This document shows positions 1 to 7,747 of a stretch of 11,390 bases of DNA, piece after piece. Each line of letters begins with the position of its first letter. Positions within the stretch are counted from its first letter, which is position 1. A program made the translations under genes and the position numbers. Under the pieces are notes generated by a model. It was not told the DNA's origin, searched no databases, and worked only from the letters and a program-made list of their open reading frames with translations. Source of the DNA: an uncultured Bacteroidota bacterium (GTDB taxonomy: Bacteria > Bacteroidota > Bacteroidia > Bacteroidales > SZUA-534); the NCBI GenBank assembly GCA_937900725.1, contig CALCFP010000453.1, forward strand, positions 1 through 11,390, written 5' to 3'.

Positions 1-3000
1 CTGATGACATTCTTCGGGCACGGTTCGTCGGGGGGCGGTTTCGACCAGGATATCGATGTGCCGTCGTACTACGATAACGAAGGCCGATATCCGCTGATTC
101 TGTCAAATTCGTGCTACACCGGCAACGTATTTTCCGTGTGGCAGTCGTCGGTGAGCGAGGAGTGGGTGCTTGCTCCGCATGGAGGCGCCATTGGCTTGAT
201 GGCCATGGTCAACGAGGGTGTCCCCTCTTATTTGGACAAGTTCTCGTCCAATTTCTACCGACAGTTGGCAAGCGGTTCGTACGGCGAGCCTATAGGCAAG
301 TCGATGCGCGTGGCCCAGCAGATGATCTCGGAAACTTCAAACAGGTTGACCATAGGCACATTGCAACAAATGACGCTCCATGGCGATCCGTGCATCGTCT
401 TAAATAGTCCCGCATTGCCCGATTTGCGGATTGATGCGGGCGACGTGTGGTTTTCTCCCTCGATTTTGACTACCGAGGTCGATTCGTTTTCAGTGAATGT
501 GGCAGTGCGGAATGTAGGCAAGTCGATAACCGGCGAGTTCGACATCGAGTTGAGGCGCACAATGGCCGACGGAACCGTGAACGTGAGTGTCCAGACCTTG
601 AATGGGCTGAAATGCCGTGATACGGTCGTTTTCCGCATGGCTATCGACCGACTGTCGGGCTCGGGGCACAATGTATTTGACATCGAACTTGATGCAATGG
701 GCCGGGTTGAGGAGTTGAGAGAGGACAACAACAGCCTTAGTTACGATGCGTATGTAATGTCTTCCGACTTGAACACCGTGTTCCCATATCGTTATGGGCT
801 GAATCCACAAGTGCCTTCTTCACTGCGGGCATCAACATTCGACGCTTTGCTTGATGGTCAGCGGAGTGAATTCCAGATAGATACGACAGAGAGGTTCGAC
901 AGCCCGTCGCTGTTTTCGGAAAATGTGACCCATGCCGGCGGAATTGTCGATTGGCAACCTGAATTCGGCATGGCCGAAGACGTGACATATTTCTGGCGTG
1001 CAAAAAACGAATCGTCGGCTGATTATGGCGAGCCGGGCTCGTTTATAGTACGCAACGGAATGACAGGCTGGGAGCAGTCGCATTTTGAGCAGATTGACGA
1101 TGACGAGTTCTCCTTCATCAGTGCCGACGGGTCTGACCGTTCGTTTGTCTTTACCGAGGCGTCGCGGACAATAAGGTGCCACAATATAGGCTCGCCAAAC
1201 TCGGGCAATTTCATGCGTCTGGGCTATACGCTCGATGGCTACAGCGCCTATTCGTCGTGTGGGGCGGTGAATGCATTGTTGCTCGTTGTGGTCGATTCGT
1301 TCGATTTGGTTCCGTGGCAGTCCGACAGGGGAAACTATGGACAGTCCAATTACCCGAACTGCTCGTCAAGGCCGTTTGAGCATTACTTCATCTTTTACCT
1401 GTCCAATTTGGACGAGAGCCTTTCCGCCTTGGAAAACATGATAGAGACGTATGTCCCGAAAGGCGACTATTTCATGGTATATTCGTTTATGTCCGGACGT
1501 TTCCAGCAATGGCCCGAATCGGCATATATGGCATTTGAGCGTTGGGGCTCGACCGAGATACGCAATGTCAACAGTTCGGTGCCGTACATATTTTTTGCGC
1601 ATAAGGGCTATCCTGACGAAACGGAGGAGGTAGTCGGAACGTCGGCGACGGACCAGATTGATTTCCGCAAGACATTGACTGACAACTACAACCACGGAAC
1701 CATAACCAGTCCGGCAATCGGCCCTGCATCCGAATGGGCAGGCCTTGAGTGGAGTGCCGAGTCGGAAGATGCAAGCGACGAGGCTTATGTTGATGTGCTT
1801 GGCATCGGTCAAAACGGCAAGGAGACAATGCTTTTTGAGCAGGTGTCGTCAACCGTTGTCGATTTGTCCGAAGTCGATGCTGAAAGGTATAATTATCTGA
1901 AATTGAGATTTTTCACTCGCGATGACGCACGCCGTACGCCGTCGCAACTGAAGATGTGGCGTGTGCTCTACTCGCCTTATACCGATTTGGCAATAAGCCT
2001 TCAGCATGGCTGGGCATTCAGTTCCGATACATTGGCCGAAGGCCAGCAGGGCATGGCGGTCTTGGCGTATGAAAATGTCGGGATGCAACGTTCTGATAGC
2101 GTTCTGACCCATTACTGGATACAGACTGCGACGAACCGAATGGCGGAGGTTGGCTATCATCGGCTCAAGCCTTTGATGCCTGGCGAGTACGTGCTCGATA
2201 CAGTCTTTTTCTCAACCGTCGGGCTCGAGTCAGAAAATGTATTCCATGCCGAATTGAATCCAATGGCTGAAGGCGGGCAATATTTCGACCAGATTGAGCA
2301 GACGCATTTCAACAATTATTTGCAGAAGCCATTCTGCGTGGTTGGCGATAACCGCAATCCATTGATGGATGTCACATTCGACGGCCGTCACATCCGCGAT
2401 GGCGAAATGGTTTCGTCGCGACCGGTTATAGTGATAGGCTTGACTGATGAAAACCCGTACTTTGCGCTTGCCGACACCAGCCTGGTGTCAGTCTATATCA
2501 CATCGGTCGAATCGGGCGAGGAACGCAAAATCAGTCTTGTGGCAAATCCCGACGTGACGTTTGAGCCCGGCACCATTGACGACAATTCTGCAAAAGTCGT
2601 ACTGAATATGCCGTTTGCCGACGGAACCTACCGGTTGCGAGTCCGTTCGCACGACTGTTCAGGCAACGAGTCCGGCACCGACGACTATCAGATTACATTC
2701 AAGGTTGTCACGCAGAGCGCGATATCCGATGTGTATGCTTTCCCAAATCCATTCAGTAGCAGTGTCAGGTTCGGCTTTGAACTGACTGGCAGTGAATTGC
2801 CTGACGAGTTCAGGATAGACATCTTCAACTCGGTTGGAACGATAGTCAGGACCATAGACATCAGCGATTTGAGCGACATCCATATAGGTCACAATCTGTC
2901 GGCATACTCGTGGAACGGCACAAATTCGAATGGCGCGCTTTTGCCGTCGGGCGTTTACTTCTACAAAGTCACAGCCACGTTGAAAGGTCAGGCAATGCCA

Positions 3001-3066
3001 AAGTGCCCGTCTGCCATCAATGCCAATCTGGTTAACGGTGTCGGCCGAATCATCATTGTCCGTTAA
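1..3066 (+). CDS. Gingipain-like C25 cysteine peptidase, PorU2-type, 5' truncated
   Basis: The frame is open to the left edge, so the N-terminal half is missing; 1021 residues and a TAA stop are present. Numbering from the first Met (position 4), the peptidase C25 catalytic pair is visible: His6 in FFGHGS and Cys37 in SNSCYTG. Typical C25 features follow (SEEWVLAPHGGAIG, then TLQQMTLHGDPCIVL near 120-133). Downstream come a CARDB-like domain (about 140-250), an Fn3-like stretch (about 270-350), a second CARDB-like region (about 660-775), a segment with NPLMDVTFDG (785-794) that I associate with T9SS PorU2-type proteins, and a C-terminal domain (about 910-1020) with AFPNPF, YSWNGTNSNG and LPSGVYFYKVTA that ends GRIIIVR, like FlgD/T9SS type A sorting domains. 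It is probably exported by T9SS and surface attached. Whether it acts as a sortase, like PorU, or as an ordinary protease cannot be told. It converges on the kinase gene to the right. Confidence 0.88.
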   Translation: MMTFFGHGSSGGGFDQDIDVPSYYDNEGRYPLILSNSCYTGNVFSVWQSSVSEEWVLAPHGGAIGLMAMVNEGVPSYLDKFSSNFYRQLASGSYGEPIGKSMRVAQQMISETSNRLTIGTLQQMTLHGDPCIVLNSPALPDLRIDAGDVWFSPSILTTEVDSFSVNVAVRNVGKSITGEFDIELRRTMADGTVNVSVQTLNGLKCRDTVVFRMAIDRLSGSGHNVFDIELDAMGRVEELREDNNSLSYDAYVMSSDLNTVFPYRYGLNPQVPSSLRASTFDALLDGQRSEFQIDTTERFDSPSLFSENVTHAGGIVDWQPEFGMAEDVTYFWRAKNESSADYGEPGSFIVRNGMTGWEQSHFEQIDDDEFSFISADGSDRSFVFTEASRTIRCHNIGSPNSGNFMRLGYTLDGYSAYSSCGAVNALLLVVVDSFDLVPWQSDRGNYGQSNYPNCSSRPFEHYFIFYLSNLDESLSALENMIETYVPKGDYFMVYSFMSGRFQQWPESAYMAFERWGSTEIRNVNSSVPYIFFAHKGYPDETEEVVGTSATDQIDFRKTLTDNYNHGTITSPAIGPASEWAGLEWSAESEDASDEAYVDVLGIGQNGKETMLFEQVSSTVVDLSEVDAERYNYLKLRFFTRDDARRTPSQLKMWRVLYSPYTDLAISLQHGWAFSSDTLAEGQQGMAVLAYENVGMQRSDSVLTHYWIQTATNRMAEVGYHRLKPLMPGEYVLDTVFFSTVGLESENVFHAELNPMAEGGQYFDQIEQTHFNNYLQKPFCVVGDNRNPLMDVTFDGRHIRDGEMVSSRPVIVIGLTDENPYFALADTSLVSVYITSVESGEERKISLVANPDVTFEPGTIDDNSAKVVLNMPFADGTYRLRVRSHDCSGNESGTDDYQITFKVVTQSAISDVYAFPNPFSSSVRFGFELTGSELPDEFRIDIFNSVGTIVRTIDISDLSDIHIGHNLSAYSWNGTNSNGALLPSGVYFYKVTATLKGQAMPKCPSAINANLVNGVGRIIIVR

Positions 3067-3103
3067 TGAAGATTGAATGTCAAGTGGTGCCCTGTAATTC
3101 GCC

Positions 3104-3140
3104 TGTAGCGATTTTGAAGAATATGTAGCGATTTGAAAAA
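3104..3140. repeat. Two 20-bp-spaced copies of a TGTAGCGATTT word
   Basis: Between the convergent peptidase and kinase genes, TGTAGCGATTTTGAAGA (3104-3120) is followed exactly 20 bases later by TGTAGCGATTTGAAAA (3124). A close relative (16 of 17 bases) lies at 9105-9121 downstream of nadC. It is seen only in intergenic DNA here, so it may be a dispersed genomic repeat. The rest of this 151-base spacer shows no convincing hairpin terminator. Confidence 0.55.
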
Positions 3141-3183
3141 GAGATAGTTGTCAGAAAGAATCTCCCGATGCTAATCTGGACTA

Positions 3184-3215
3184 AATCCAAAATAAGAAAT
3201 CCCAAATCCTAAATG
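3184..3215. repeat. Degenerate 7-bp repeat block after the kinase stop
   Basis: Four words in 7-bp register, AATCCAA, AATAAGA, AATCCCA and AATCCTA, are followed by AATG. The block ends two bases before the complement of the kinase stop codon. Read on the minus strand it is a short TTAGGAT-type block directly after the stop, like the better preserved block after rlmH (7059-7090). It is degraded, and I recognise it mainly through those better copies. Confidence 0.6.
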
Positions 3216-3217
3216 AA

Positions 3218-6200
3218 TTAGTTCTCCGGTGCCAGCGGGAACGACACAAAGAACGAAGTGCCTTTGCCAGGTTTTGAGTAGAACCATATAGCGCCATTCG
3301 CATCTTCAACAATATTCTTCACAATGGCCAGCCCAAGTCCGGTACCGCTAGTCTTTGTCGTGAAGTTAGGCTGGAACAGTTTCGCTTCTGTTTCTGGCGA
3401 TATTCCGGAGCCGTTGTCCTGAATCTCGACCACGGCACGGCCCTTGAAGCATCGTAGCGAAATGTCGATTCTGCCGTTGCGCTTCTTTGGTATGGCTTGT
3501 ATGGCGTTCTTTATCAGGTTGTTGAATACCTGGAGCATGCGCTCGTTGTCGGCAACGATTTTCACAATTCTTCCAGCAGGTGCTGTAAATATGATTTTTG
3601 TCGCAGTGGTTTCGCTGAACAGTTCAACGCTTTGCGAAATGCGTTCGTTAAGGTTGACCAATTCAGTGCGACCTTCGGGCATTCGGGCGAATTGCGAGAA
3701 TTCCGACGCAATTGACGACAGGCTGTCGATTTGCTCTATTAGAGTCCGCGATGTGTTGGCAAAACGTTCGTTGAAGTCGGGGTCGCCGTTGCGTTGCGAG
3801 CGTTCGAGCAGTTGCACGCTCAACTTCATTGGCGTGAGCGGGTTCTTGATTTCGTGTGCCACCTGACGGGCCATTTCGCGCCAGGCGCTCTCACGTTCCG
3901 ATTTGGCAAGCCTTGTTGCGCTGATGCTCAATTGTTCAAGCATCAGGTTGTACTCGTTTACAAGTTCGGCAATCTCATCGTCGCCAGCATATTCAACACG
4001 TTGGTTGCTCTTCCCAAGGTCGATGTTGCGTATTCGCTGTTGAACGGCCACAATAGGCTTTGTTATTCGGTTCGAAAGGAATATGGCTATGAGCACGCTC
4101 AATACCACCAGCACCACGTATATGTTGATAACCGTCACAGACACGCCTGCAAGTTCCTGACGCAACGATGTCTGCTTTATGAAGTATGGCAGATTGATGT
4201 ATGCCAGCAATTTGTTCCTTGAATTTATGAATGGCACGTAGGCCGAGTAGTAGTCGAGTTCGCCTATGTTTTCCTTCTGCACAATCCTCGATTTCTTGTT
4301 CATCTCAAGTTCGCGGAAAGCCGTTGCGTTCATCTTTTCGCTCGTCAGTTTGCGTGAATATACCTCGCGTCTTGATGTGGCAAGCAGGTTGCCCGCCTGG
4401 TCGTAAAGGTTGATGTCGGTGAGAAACGTGTTAGAGAACGATGTCAGTAGGTTGTTTAGTTCCGATGCTGGTATTTTCTTTATGTCGGTGGTCCCGGAAT
4501 ATTTCTGTTCCATTTCCATAAGCACCGATTGCAGTTTGCTCGTCATTATGTCGTTTTGCGACCGCTGATAGTGGTTTATTGTGTAGTAGACAACACCGCC
4601 AGCCACTGACACTGAAGACAATAGCAGGATTACCAAAATTGAAGAAAGCACCTTGTTCTTGATTGTGAACCTGATGTCGAACATTTTGGTGTATGAGTTG
4701 CCGAGAGTCAGCAACAGACTTATAATCAACACAAAGAATACAAGCGTGTAGGTGAATGAGATAAGAATGTTGAACGTGTTCACCACAGGCGTGCTCACAA
4801 TTATGCAGTTCTCTGAATCGCTGTTGTACATTACGTGGTTGTAGCGTTCGTAGCGGAAGTGGCTGAATTCGTCATCGTGAGTGCCGTATATCTGGCTTTC
4901 AAATGCGTATGGATAAGGCCCGGAGTGCGATGCCAGACGTCCGTTTTGGTATTTTGCGTAACTGATGTTCTGTTTGTATTTGTCGGTTTGCAGAGGCTTG
5001 TCGAGCAGTAGTTCAGGGTAGCCGAGCACCTCGTAGTTGGTCTTTGGCGACAGCCCGAAATACAGAGTCGTGTAGTCGCCTTGTATCAGTTGCACGTGTA
5101 CCCGCATAAAGTACGTTGTTTCAGATGTGGCGTCCTTTATTTGGTAAAGTCCTTGAACTTTGGTCTGCGTGCCGTATCTGCGTTGGTATCTCGCATAAAA
5201 CTGCTGGCAGTTTTGTGCGCTTTGGTCGGCGCCCGAAATCTCGTCGTGTTGGTTGCAGACGTTGATGTCAAAGTTGTATCGGTTTAGGTATCCTGTAAAG
5301 TATTGGTTTTGAAGATATCGGCATAGATAATCATAGTCATAGTCGGGGTCGGACAGCAATACTGACAGTTGCTTGTCGGTCTTCATGCTATTCATTGCAT
5401 CGGCAAGCAGAATCTCTGTGGCAGGGTCCTGCACCTGCGAAAGGCTGATGCACATAACCTCACATTCCTCGTTCTGTCGTTTTTGGCTTTCTATGCGTAT
5501 GTAGTTGGTCACATAGCCGGCAAATATGCCGATGGTTATGGCGATGGTGGCAAAGTTGACACGCTTTATGCTTCGGATGTAGAACCACAACATGCCGATT
5601 ATGGTGAATGAAAGGCACGTAAGCAGGCGCGTCTCCGACTTGTCGGCCCGAATAAACATCACTGATGCCACTATTGTTATCGGCAAGAAGAACAGCATCG
5701 CCTTCCAGAACTTGAAAGTCTTCAGCAGTTGGATTGATGCCTTGTCGAGTAAAAACAGGAATCCTACAAAACACAATACAATGATTATGTAATTAACTGT
5801 GCTGTACAGGTTTATATTTGTAATGTCGTATATTTCGAACGGAAAGTTGGAATCGCGTACCAGAATTTTCAGCGTATATGAAAGAAATGTGTAACTGCCA
5901 ATCAGCACGCAAATCCACAGCGATGATATGACAATCCGCCTAAATGCCGAAAAAGTGTCGAGCCTTTGCAGGTGCACCTTGAAAAAGTACACAAAGAGCA
6001 GATACGTCATAACAACCACGCTTATGAGAAGGTCGCCAATGGTTGGAAACACCAACGATGACGCAAAATGCTGTGGCGTGAAAATCGACAGTTGTTCATA
6101 ATACTCTTTCGGAAGAAAAACCTGGAATGCCACCCTGATGCCAATTGCCAGAAAGACAAGTACGAAGAATTTGCGGTTGCTCAACCTGTTCTTCTTGATG

Positions 6201-6877
6201 CCTTGTTGCGCGTAAAGTAGCAAAAGCATAATGGACAACAGCAGGAACGGAAAGGCCACCTTGTGCTTTGTGTCGGAATTGTCGTAATCCTCAAGGTCGA
6301 AGGTGAACAAATAGTTGCCCTCGTTGTTGTACACCGCATTTGACGAATGCGGGTCATCGGTGGTTATCCTCAAGTTGCTCTGTATGTCAAACGACGGGTG
6401 GACAATATTGTGCAGAAAATCGTTTTCGTATGGATAATCGTACTTGACAACAATGGCGCTCACCACCGTTTTCTTGTTGCTTGACTTGTAGTGAGTGACC
6501 ACGTAGGCGTTTCCAGTATTTACAAATGCGTCTTTGTACCAGTTGTTTCCTTCGGGAATTGCAATGGAGTTGTTGGTCCAGTAAACCAGGTTCCTGCCTG
6601 AATATACATATAATATAATGCCGTATCGGTCAAAAAGCCTGTCGGCCTTGAAACTCTCGCTGTTGGCAAAATCATCAACATTGTCACGTTCGGCGTATTT
6701 AATCAGAGTGTCGGTCAGTTGTTCGGCAATCAGTTCCTTCTCTTGAAGATTCGTCACAAAATCCTGACGTTCAGGCTCAATGATTTTCGATTTGCGGTTT
6801 GGGTTCAATACAGACAGCCCAATCGCAAAGCAGATGATTGTCAGAATCAGTAACCGATGACGTGCTAAAAATTTCAA
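3218..6877 (-). CDS. Multi-sensor membrane histidine kinase with NtrY-like core
   Basis: 1219 residues. Predicted layout: one transmembrane helix at about 8-25, an exported domain at about 26-204, roughly eight helices between about 205 and 458, a second non-membrane region at about 460-697, helices near 701-726 and 741-765, a Cache-like domain at about 768-912 (DINLYDQAGNLLATS, then YYSAYVPF), a helix at about 913-935, HAMP at about 936-985, then HisKA and HATPase_c domains. The phospho-acceptor is His1008 in AHEIKNPLTPMKLS, a signature close to NtrY. The N box NNLIKNAIQAI (about 1118), DNGSGIS, PNFTTK, GTGLGLAIV and KGTSF are intact, so it should be catalytically active. Initiation is TTG at 6877: the frame has no ATG between the upstream stop (6920-6922) and the first helix. 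No response regulator lies in the window, so its partner and stimulus are unknown. No clear TAnnTTTG box was found upstream. Confidence 0.93.
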   Translation of the reverse strand: MKFLARHRLLILTIICFAIGLSVLNPNRKSKIIEPERQDFVTNLQEKELIAEQLTDTLIKYAERDNVDDFANSESFKADRLFDRYGIILYVYSGRNLVYWTNNSIAIPEGNNWYKDAFVNTGNAYVVTHYKSSNKKTVVSAIVVKYDYPYENDFLHNIVHPSFDIQSNLRITTDDPHSSNAVYNNEGNYLFTFDLEDYDNSDTKHKVAFPFLLLSIMLLLLYAQQGIKKNRLSNRKFFVLVFLAIGIRVAFQVFLPKEYYEQLSIFTPQHFASSLVFPTIGDLLISVVVMTYLLFVYFFKVHLQRLDTFSAFRRIVISSLWICVLIGSYTFLSYTLKILVRDSNFPFEIYDITNINLYSTVNYIIIVLCFVGFLFLLDKASIQLLKTFKFWKAMLFFLPITIVASVMFIRADKSETRLLTCLSFTIIGMLWFYIRSIKRVNFATIAITIGIFAGYVTNYIRIESQKRQNEECEVMCISLSQVQDPATEILLADAMNSMKTDKQLSVLLSDPDYDYDYLCRYLQNQYFTGYLNRYNFDINVCNQHDEISGADQSAQNCQQFYARYQRRYGTQTKVQGLYQIKDATSETTYFMRVHVQLIQGDYTTLYFGLSPKTNYEVLGYPELLLDKPLQTDKYKQNISYAKYQNGRLASHSGPYPYAFESQIYGTHDDEFSHFRYERYNHVMYNSDSENCIIVSTPVVNTFNILISFTYTLVFFVLIISLLLTLGNSYTKMFDIRFTIKNKVLSSILVILLLSSVSVAGGVVYYTINHYQRSQNDIMTSKLQSVLMEMEQKYSGTTDIKKIPASELNNLLTSFSNTFLTDINLYDQAGNLLATSRREVYSRKLTSEKMNATAFRELEMNKKSRIVQKENIGELDYYSAYVPFINSRNKLLAYINLPYFIKQTSLRQELAGVSVTVINIYVVLVVLSVLIAIFLSNRITKPIVAVQQRIRNIDLGKSNQRVEYAGDDEIAELVNEYNLMLEQLSISATRLAKSERESAWREMARQVAHEIKNPLTPMKLSVQLLERSQRNGDPDFNERFANTSRTLIEQIDSLSSIASEFSQFARMPEGRTELVNLNERISQSVELFSETTATKIIFTAPAGRIVKIVADNERMLQVFNNLIKNAIQAIPKKRNGRIDISLRCFKGRAVVEIQDNGSGISPETEAKLFQPNFTTKTSGTGLGLAIVKNIVEDANGAIWFYSKPGKGTSFFVSFPLAPEN

Positions 6878-6931
6878 TGTATGGTTTATTTTGATGCCGT
6901 TAGTAAAAGTAGAAAAAAGTCAATTAATATT

Positions 6932-6994
6932 AAGGTTGAAGGTTTAAGGTTTAAGGTTGAAACGCTTTGCTGTTGAAAGTTTAATGATTAGTGC
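6932..6994. repeat. 7-bp repeat block AAGGTTG/AAGGTTT, first module of spacer cassette
   Basis: Four contiguous heptads, AAGGTTG, AAGGTTT, AAGGTTT and AAGGTTG, occupy 6932-6959. In the same register the sequence continues with AAACGCT, TTGCTGT, TGAAAGT, TTAATGA (6981-6987) and TTAGTGC. The word GTTTAATGATTA (6979-6990) recurs at 7605-7616, also in register with AAGGTTG words there. It lies upstream of the kinase gene, within the roughly 210-base spacer between rlmH and the kinase. Confidence 0.7.
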
Positions 6995-7009
6995 CCGGTA
7001 AGGTCGAGA

Positions 7010-7090
7010 GGTTTAGAAGTTGAGAAGTTCATTGTTCATTGTTAATTGTGAATTGAAAAATCCTAAATTCTACATCCTAAATCCTAAATG
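7010..7090. repeat. Eleven-unit mixed heptad array abutting the rlmH stop
   Basis: From 7010 the sequence splits into consecutive 7-bp words without a slip: GGTTTAG, AAGTTGA, GAAGTTC, ATTGTTC, ATTGTTA, ATTGTGA, ATTGAAA, AATCCTA, AATTCTA, CATCCTA and AATCCTA, ending with AATG. The next base is the complement of the rlmH stop codon. Read from rlmH, the 3' flank is therefore a TTAGGAT-type block, then a TAACAAT-type block, then an AACTTC-type block. The change of word family without change of register is directly visible. Any function is unknown. Confidence 0.85.
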
Positions 7091-7564
7091 TCAAACGTGG
7101 TGGTACGGCTCGCCCTTCAATATAGTGTGGCAACGATACAATTGTTCCATAAACAATAATCGGACCAATTGATGTGGAAAGGTCAATTTTGACAATGAAA
7201 TTTTAGCACTGGCCTTCTTGTAAACATCATCGGAAAAGCCGTACGGCCCGCCAATCACAAATACCAGGCGCTTGTGCCCTTGTGAAAAGATGCCACTCAT
7301 CCATTCCGCCATTCCCACTGACGTGTATTCCTTGCCATTCTCGTCAAGAAGCACTATGTAGTCGCCAGTCTCGAACTGCTTAAGAATCATTTCCCCCTCC
7401 TTGACTTTTTGCACCGTCTCGCTCAAATTCTTAGAGTTCTTGATATCGGGCAGAATTACAAAATCAAAAGGCGTGTACCTTACAATCCGCTGCAAATACT
7501 TGTTGATTCCAAAATTCAGGTAATCCTCGTCGGTCTTCCCAACCGCATACAGAACAGTTTTCAT
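7091..7564 (-). CDS. rlmH: 23S rRNA (pseudouridine-1915-N3)-methyltransferase RlmH
   Basis: 157 residues, essentially full length for this family (E. coli RlmH has 155). RlmH is a small SPOUT-fold enzyme that acts as a dimer and uses S-adenosylmethionine to methylate N3 of pseudouridine 1915 in helix 69 of 23S rRNA on assembled 70S ribosomes. Recognisable features are the cofactor-binding FVIGGPYG (102-109), the knot region SLSKLTFPHQL (123-133), EQLYR (140-144), and the C-terminal GEPYHH (151-156), whose tyrosine and histidines match the conserved tail. The ATG at 7564 is the natural start. It is divergent from the DUF4783-nadC pair, an arrangement I recognise from other Bacteroidetes. Both flanks are heptad-repeat arrays. 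No TAnnTTTG box is clear upstream; TATATTTTG near 7622-7630 on the minus strand is only an imperfect match. Confidence 0.97.
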   Translation of the reverse strand: MKTVLYAVGKTDEDYLNFGINKYLQRIVRYTPFDFVILPDIKNSKNLSETVQKVKEGEMILKQFETGDYIVLLDENGKEYTSVGMAEWMSGIFSQGHKRLVFVIGGPYGFSDDVYKKASAKISLSKLTFPHQLVRLLFMEQLYRCHTILKGEPYHHV

Positions 7565-7571
7565 AAAGTTT

Positions 7572-7620
7572 AAGGTTGAAAGTTGAAATGATGAACGTTG
7601 AATCGTTTAATGATTAAAGT
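7572..7620. repeat. Short heptad block upstream of rlmH, second copy of the first module
   Basis: AAGGTTG (7572-7578) and AAAGTTG (7579-7585) are followed in the same 7-bp register by AAATGAT, GAACGTT, GAATCGT, TTAATGA (7607-7613) and TTAAAGT. The order AAGGTTG then TTAATGA repeats that at 6932-6987, with five heptads between starts here and seven there. It lies in the 5' flank of rlmH. Confidence 0.6.
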
Positions 7621-7642
7621 CAAAATATATCATCTCTATTAA

Positions 7643-7740
7643 ATTGTTCATTGTTAATTATTAATTGTTAATTGAAAAAACGCACATCCTAAATCCTACA
7701 TCCTAAATCCTACATCCTAAATCCTACATCCTAAATCCTA
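7643..7740. repeat. Fourteen-unit heptad array with four perfect 14-bp units
   Basis: Consecutive words in one register: ATTGTTC, ATTGTTA, ATTATTA, ATTGTTA, ATTGAAA, AAACGCA, then CATCCTA and AATCCTA alternating four times (7685-7740). The last part can also be read as four perfect copies of the 14-bp unit ACATCCTAAATCCT (7684-7739). The minus strand carries eight GG dinucleotides at exact 7-base spacing. The array sits between the divergent rlmH and DUF4783 genes and ends 7 bases before the promoter word TATCTTTG. Perfect tandem units make copy-number variation between strains likely. Confidence 0.92.
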
Positions 7741-7747
7741 AAAGTTA

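Noticed and set aside
1366..1812. Long open frame on the minus strand inside the C25 gene
   Set aside because: It is wholly antisense to a well-supported coding region, has low-complexity composition and no recognisable domain.
3794..4222. Open frame on the plus strand across the kinase core
   Set aside because: It is antisense to conserved HisKA and HAMP sequence and is a shadow of the kinase codon bias.
3218..6877. Assignment of the kinase as PorY, the T9SS regulatory kinase
   Set aside because: Size, multiple input regions and the NtrY-like HEIKNPLTPMKLS motif do not single out PorY. Proximity to a T9SS-type peptidase alone is not enough.
7684..7740. CRISPR-like regular repeats
   Set aside because: The 14-bp units are directly contiguous with no spacers, and no cas genes are present.
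7643..7740. Telomere-like function of the TTAGGAT words on the minus strand
   Set aside because: The resemblance to telomeric repeats is superficial. The arrays are internal, mixed in sequence and surrounded by genes.
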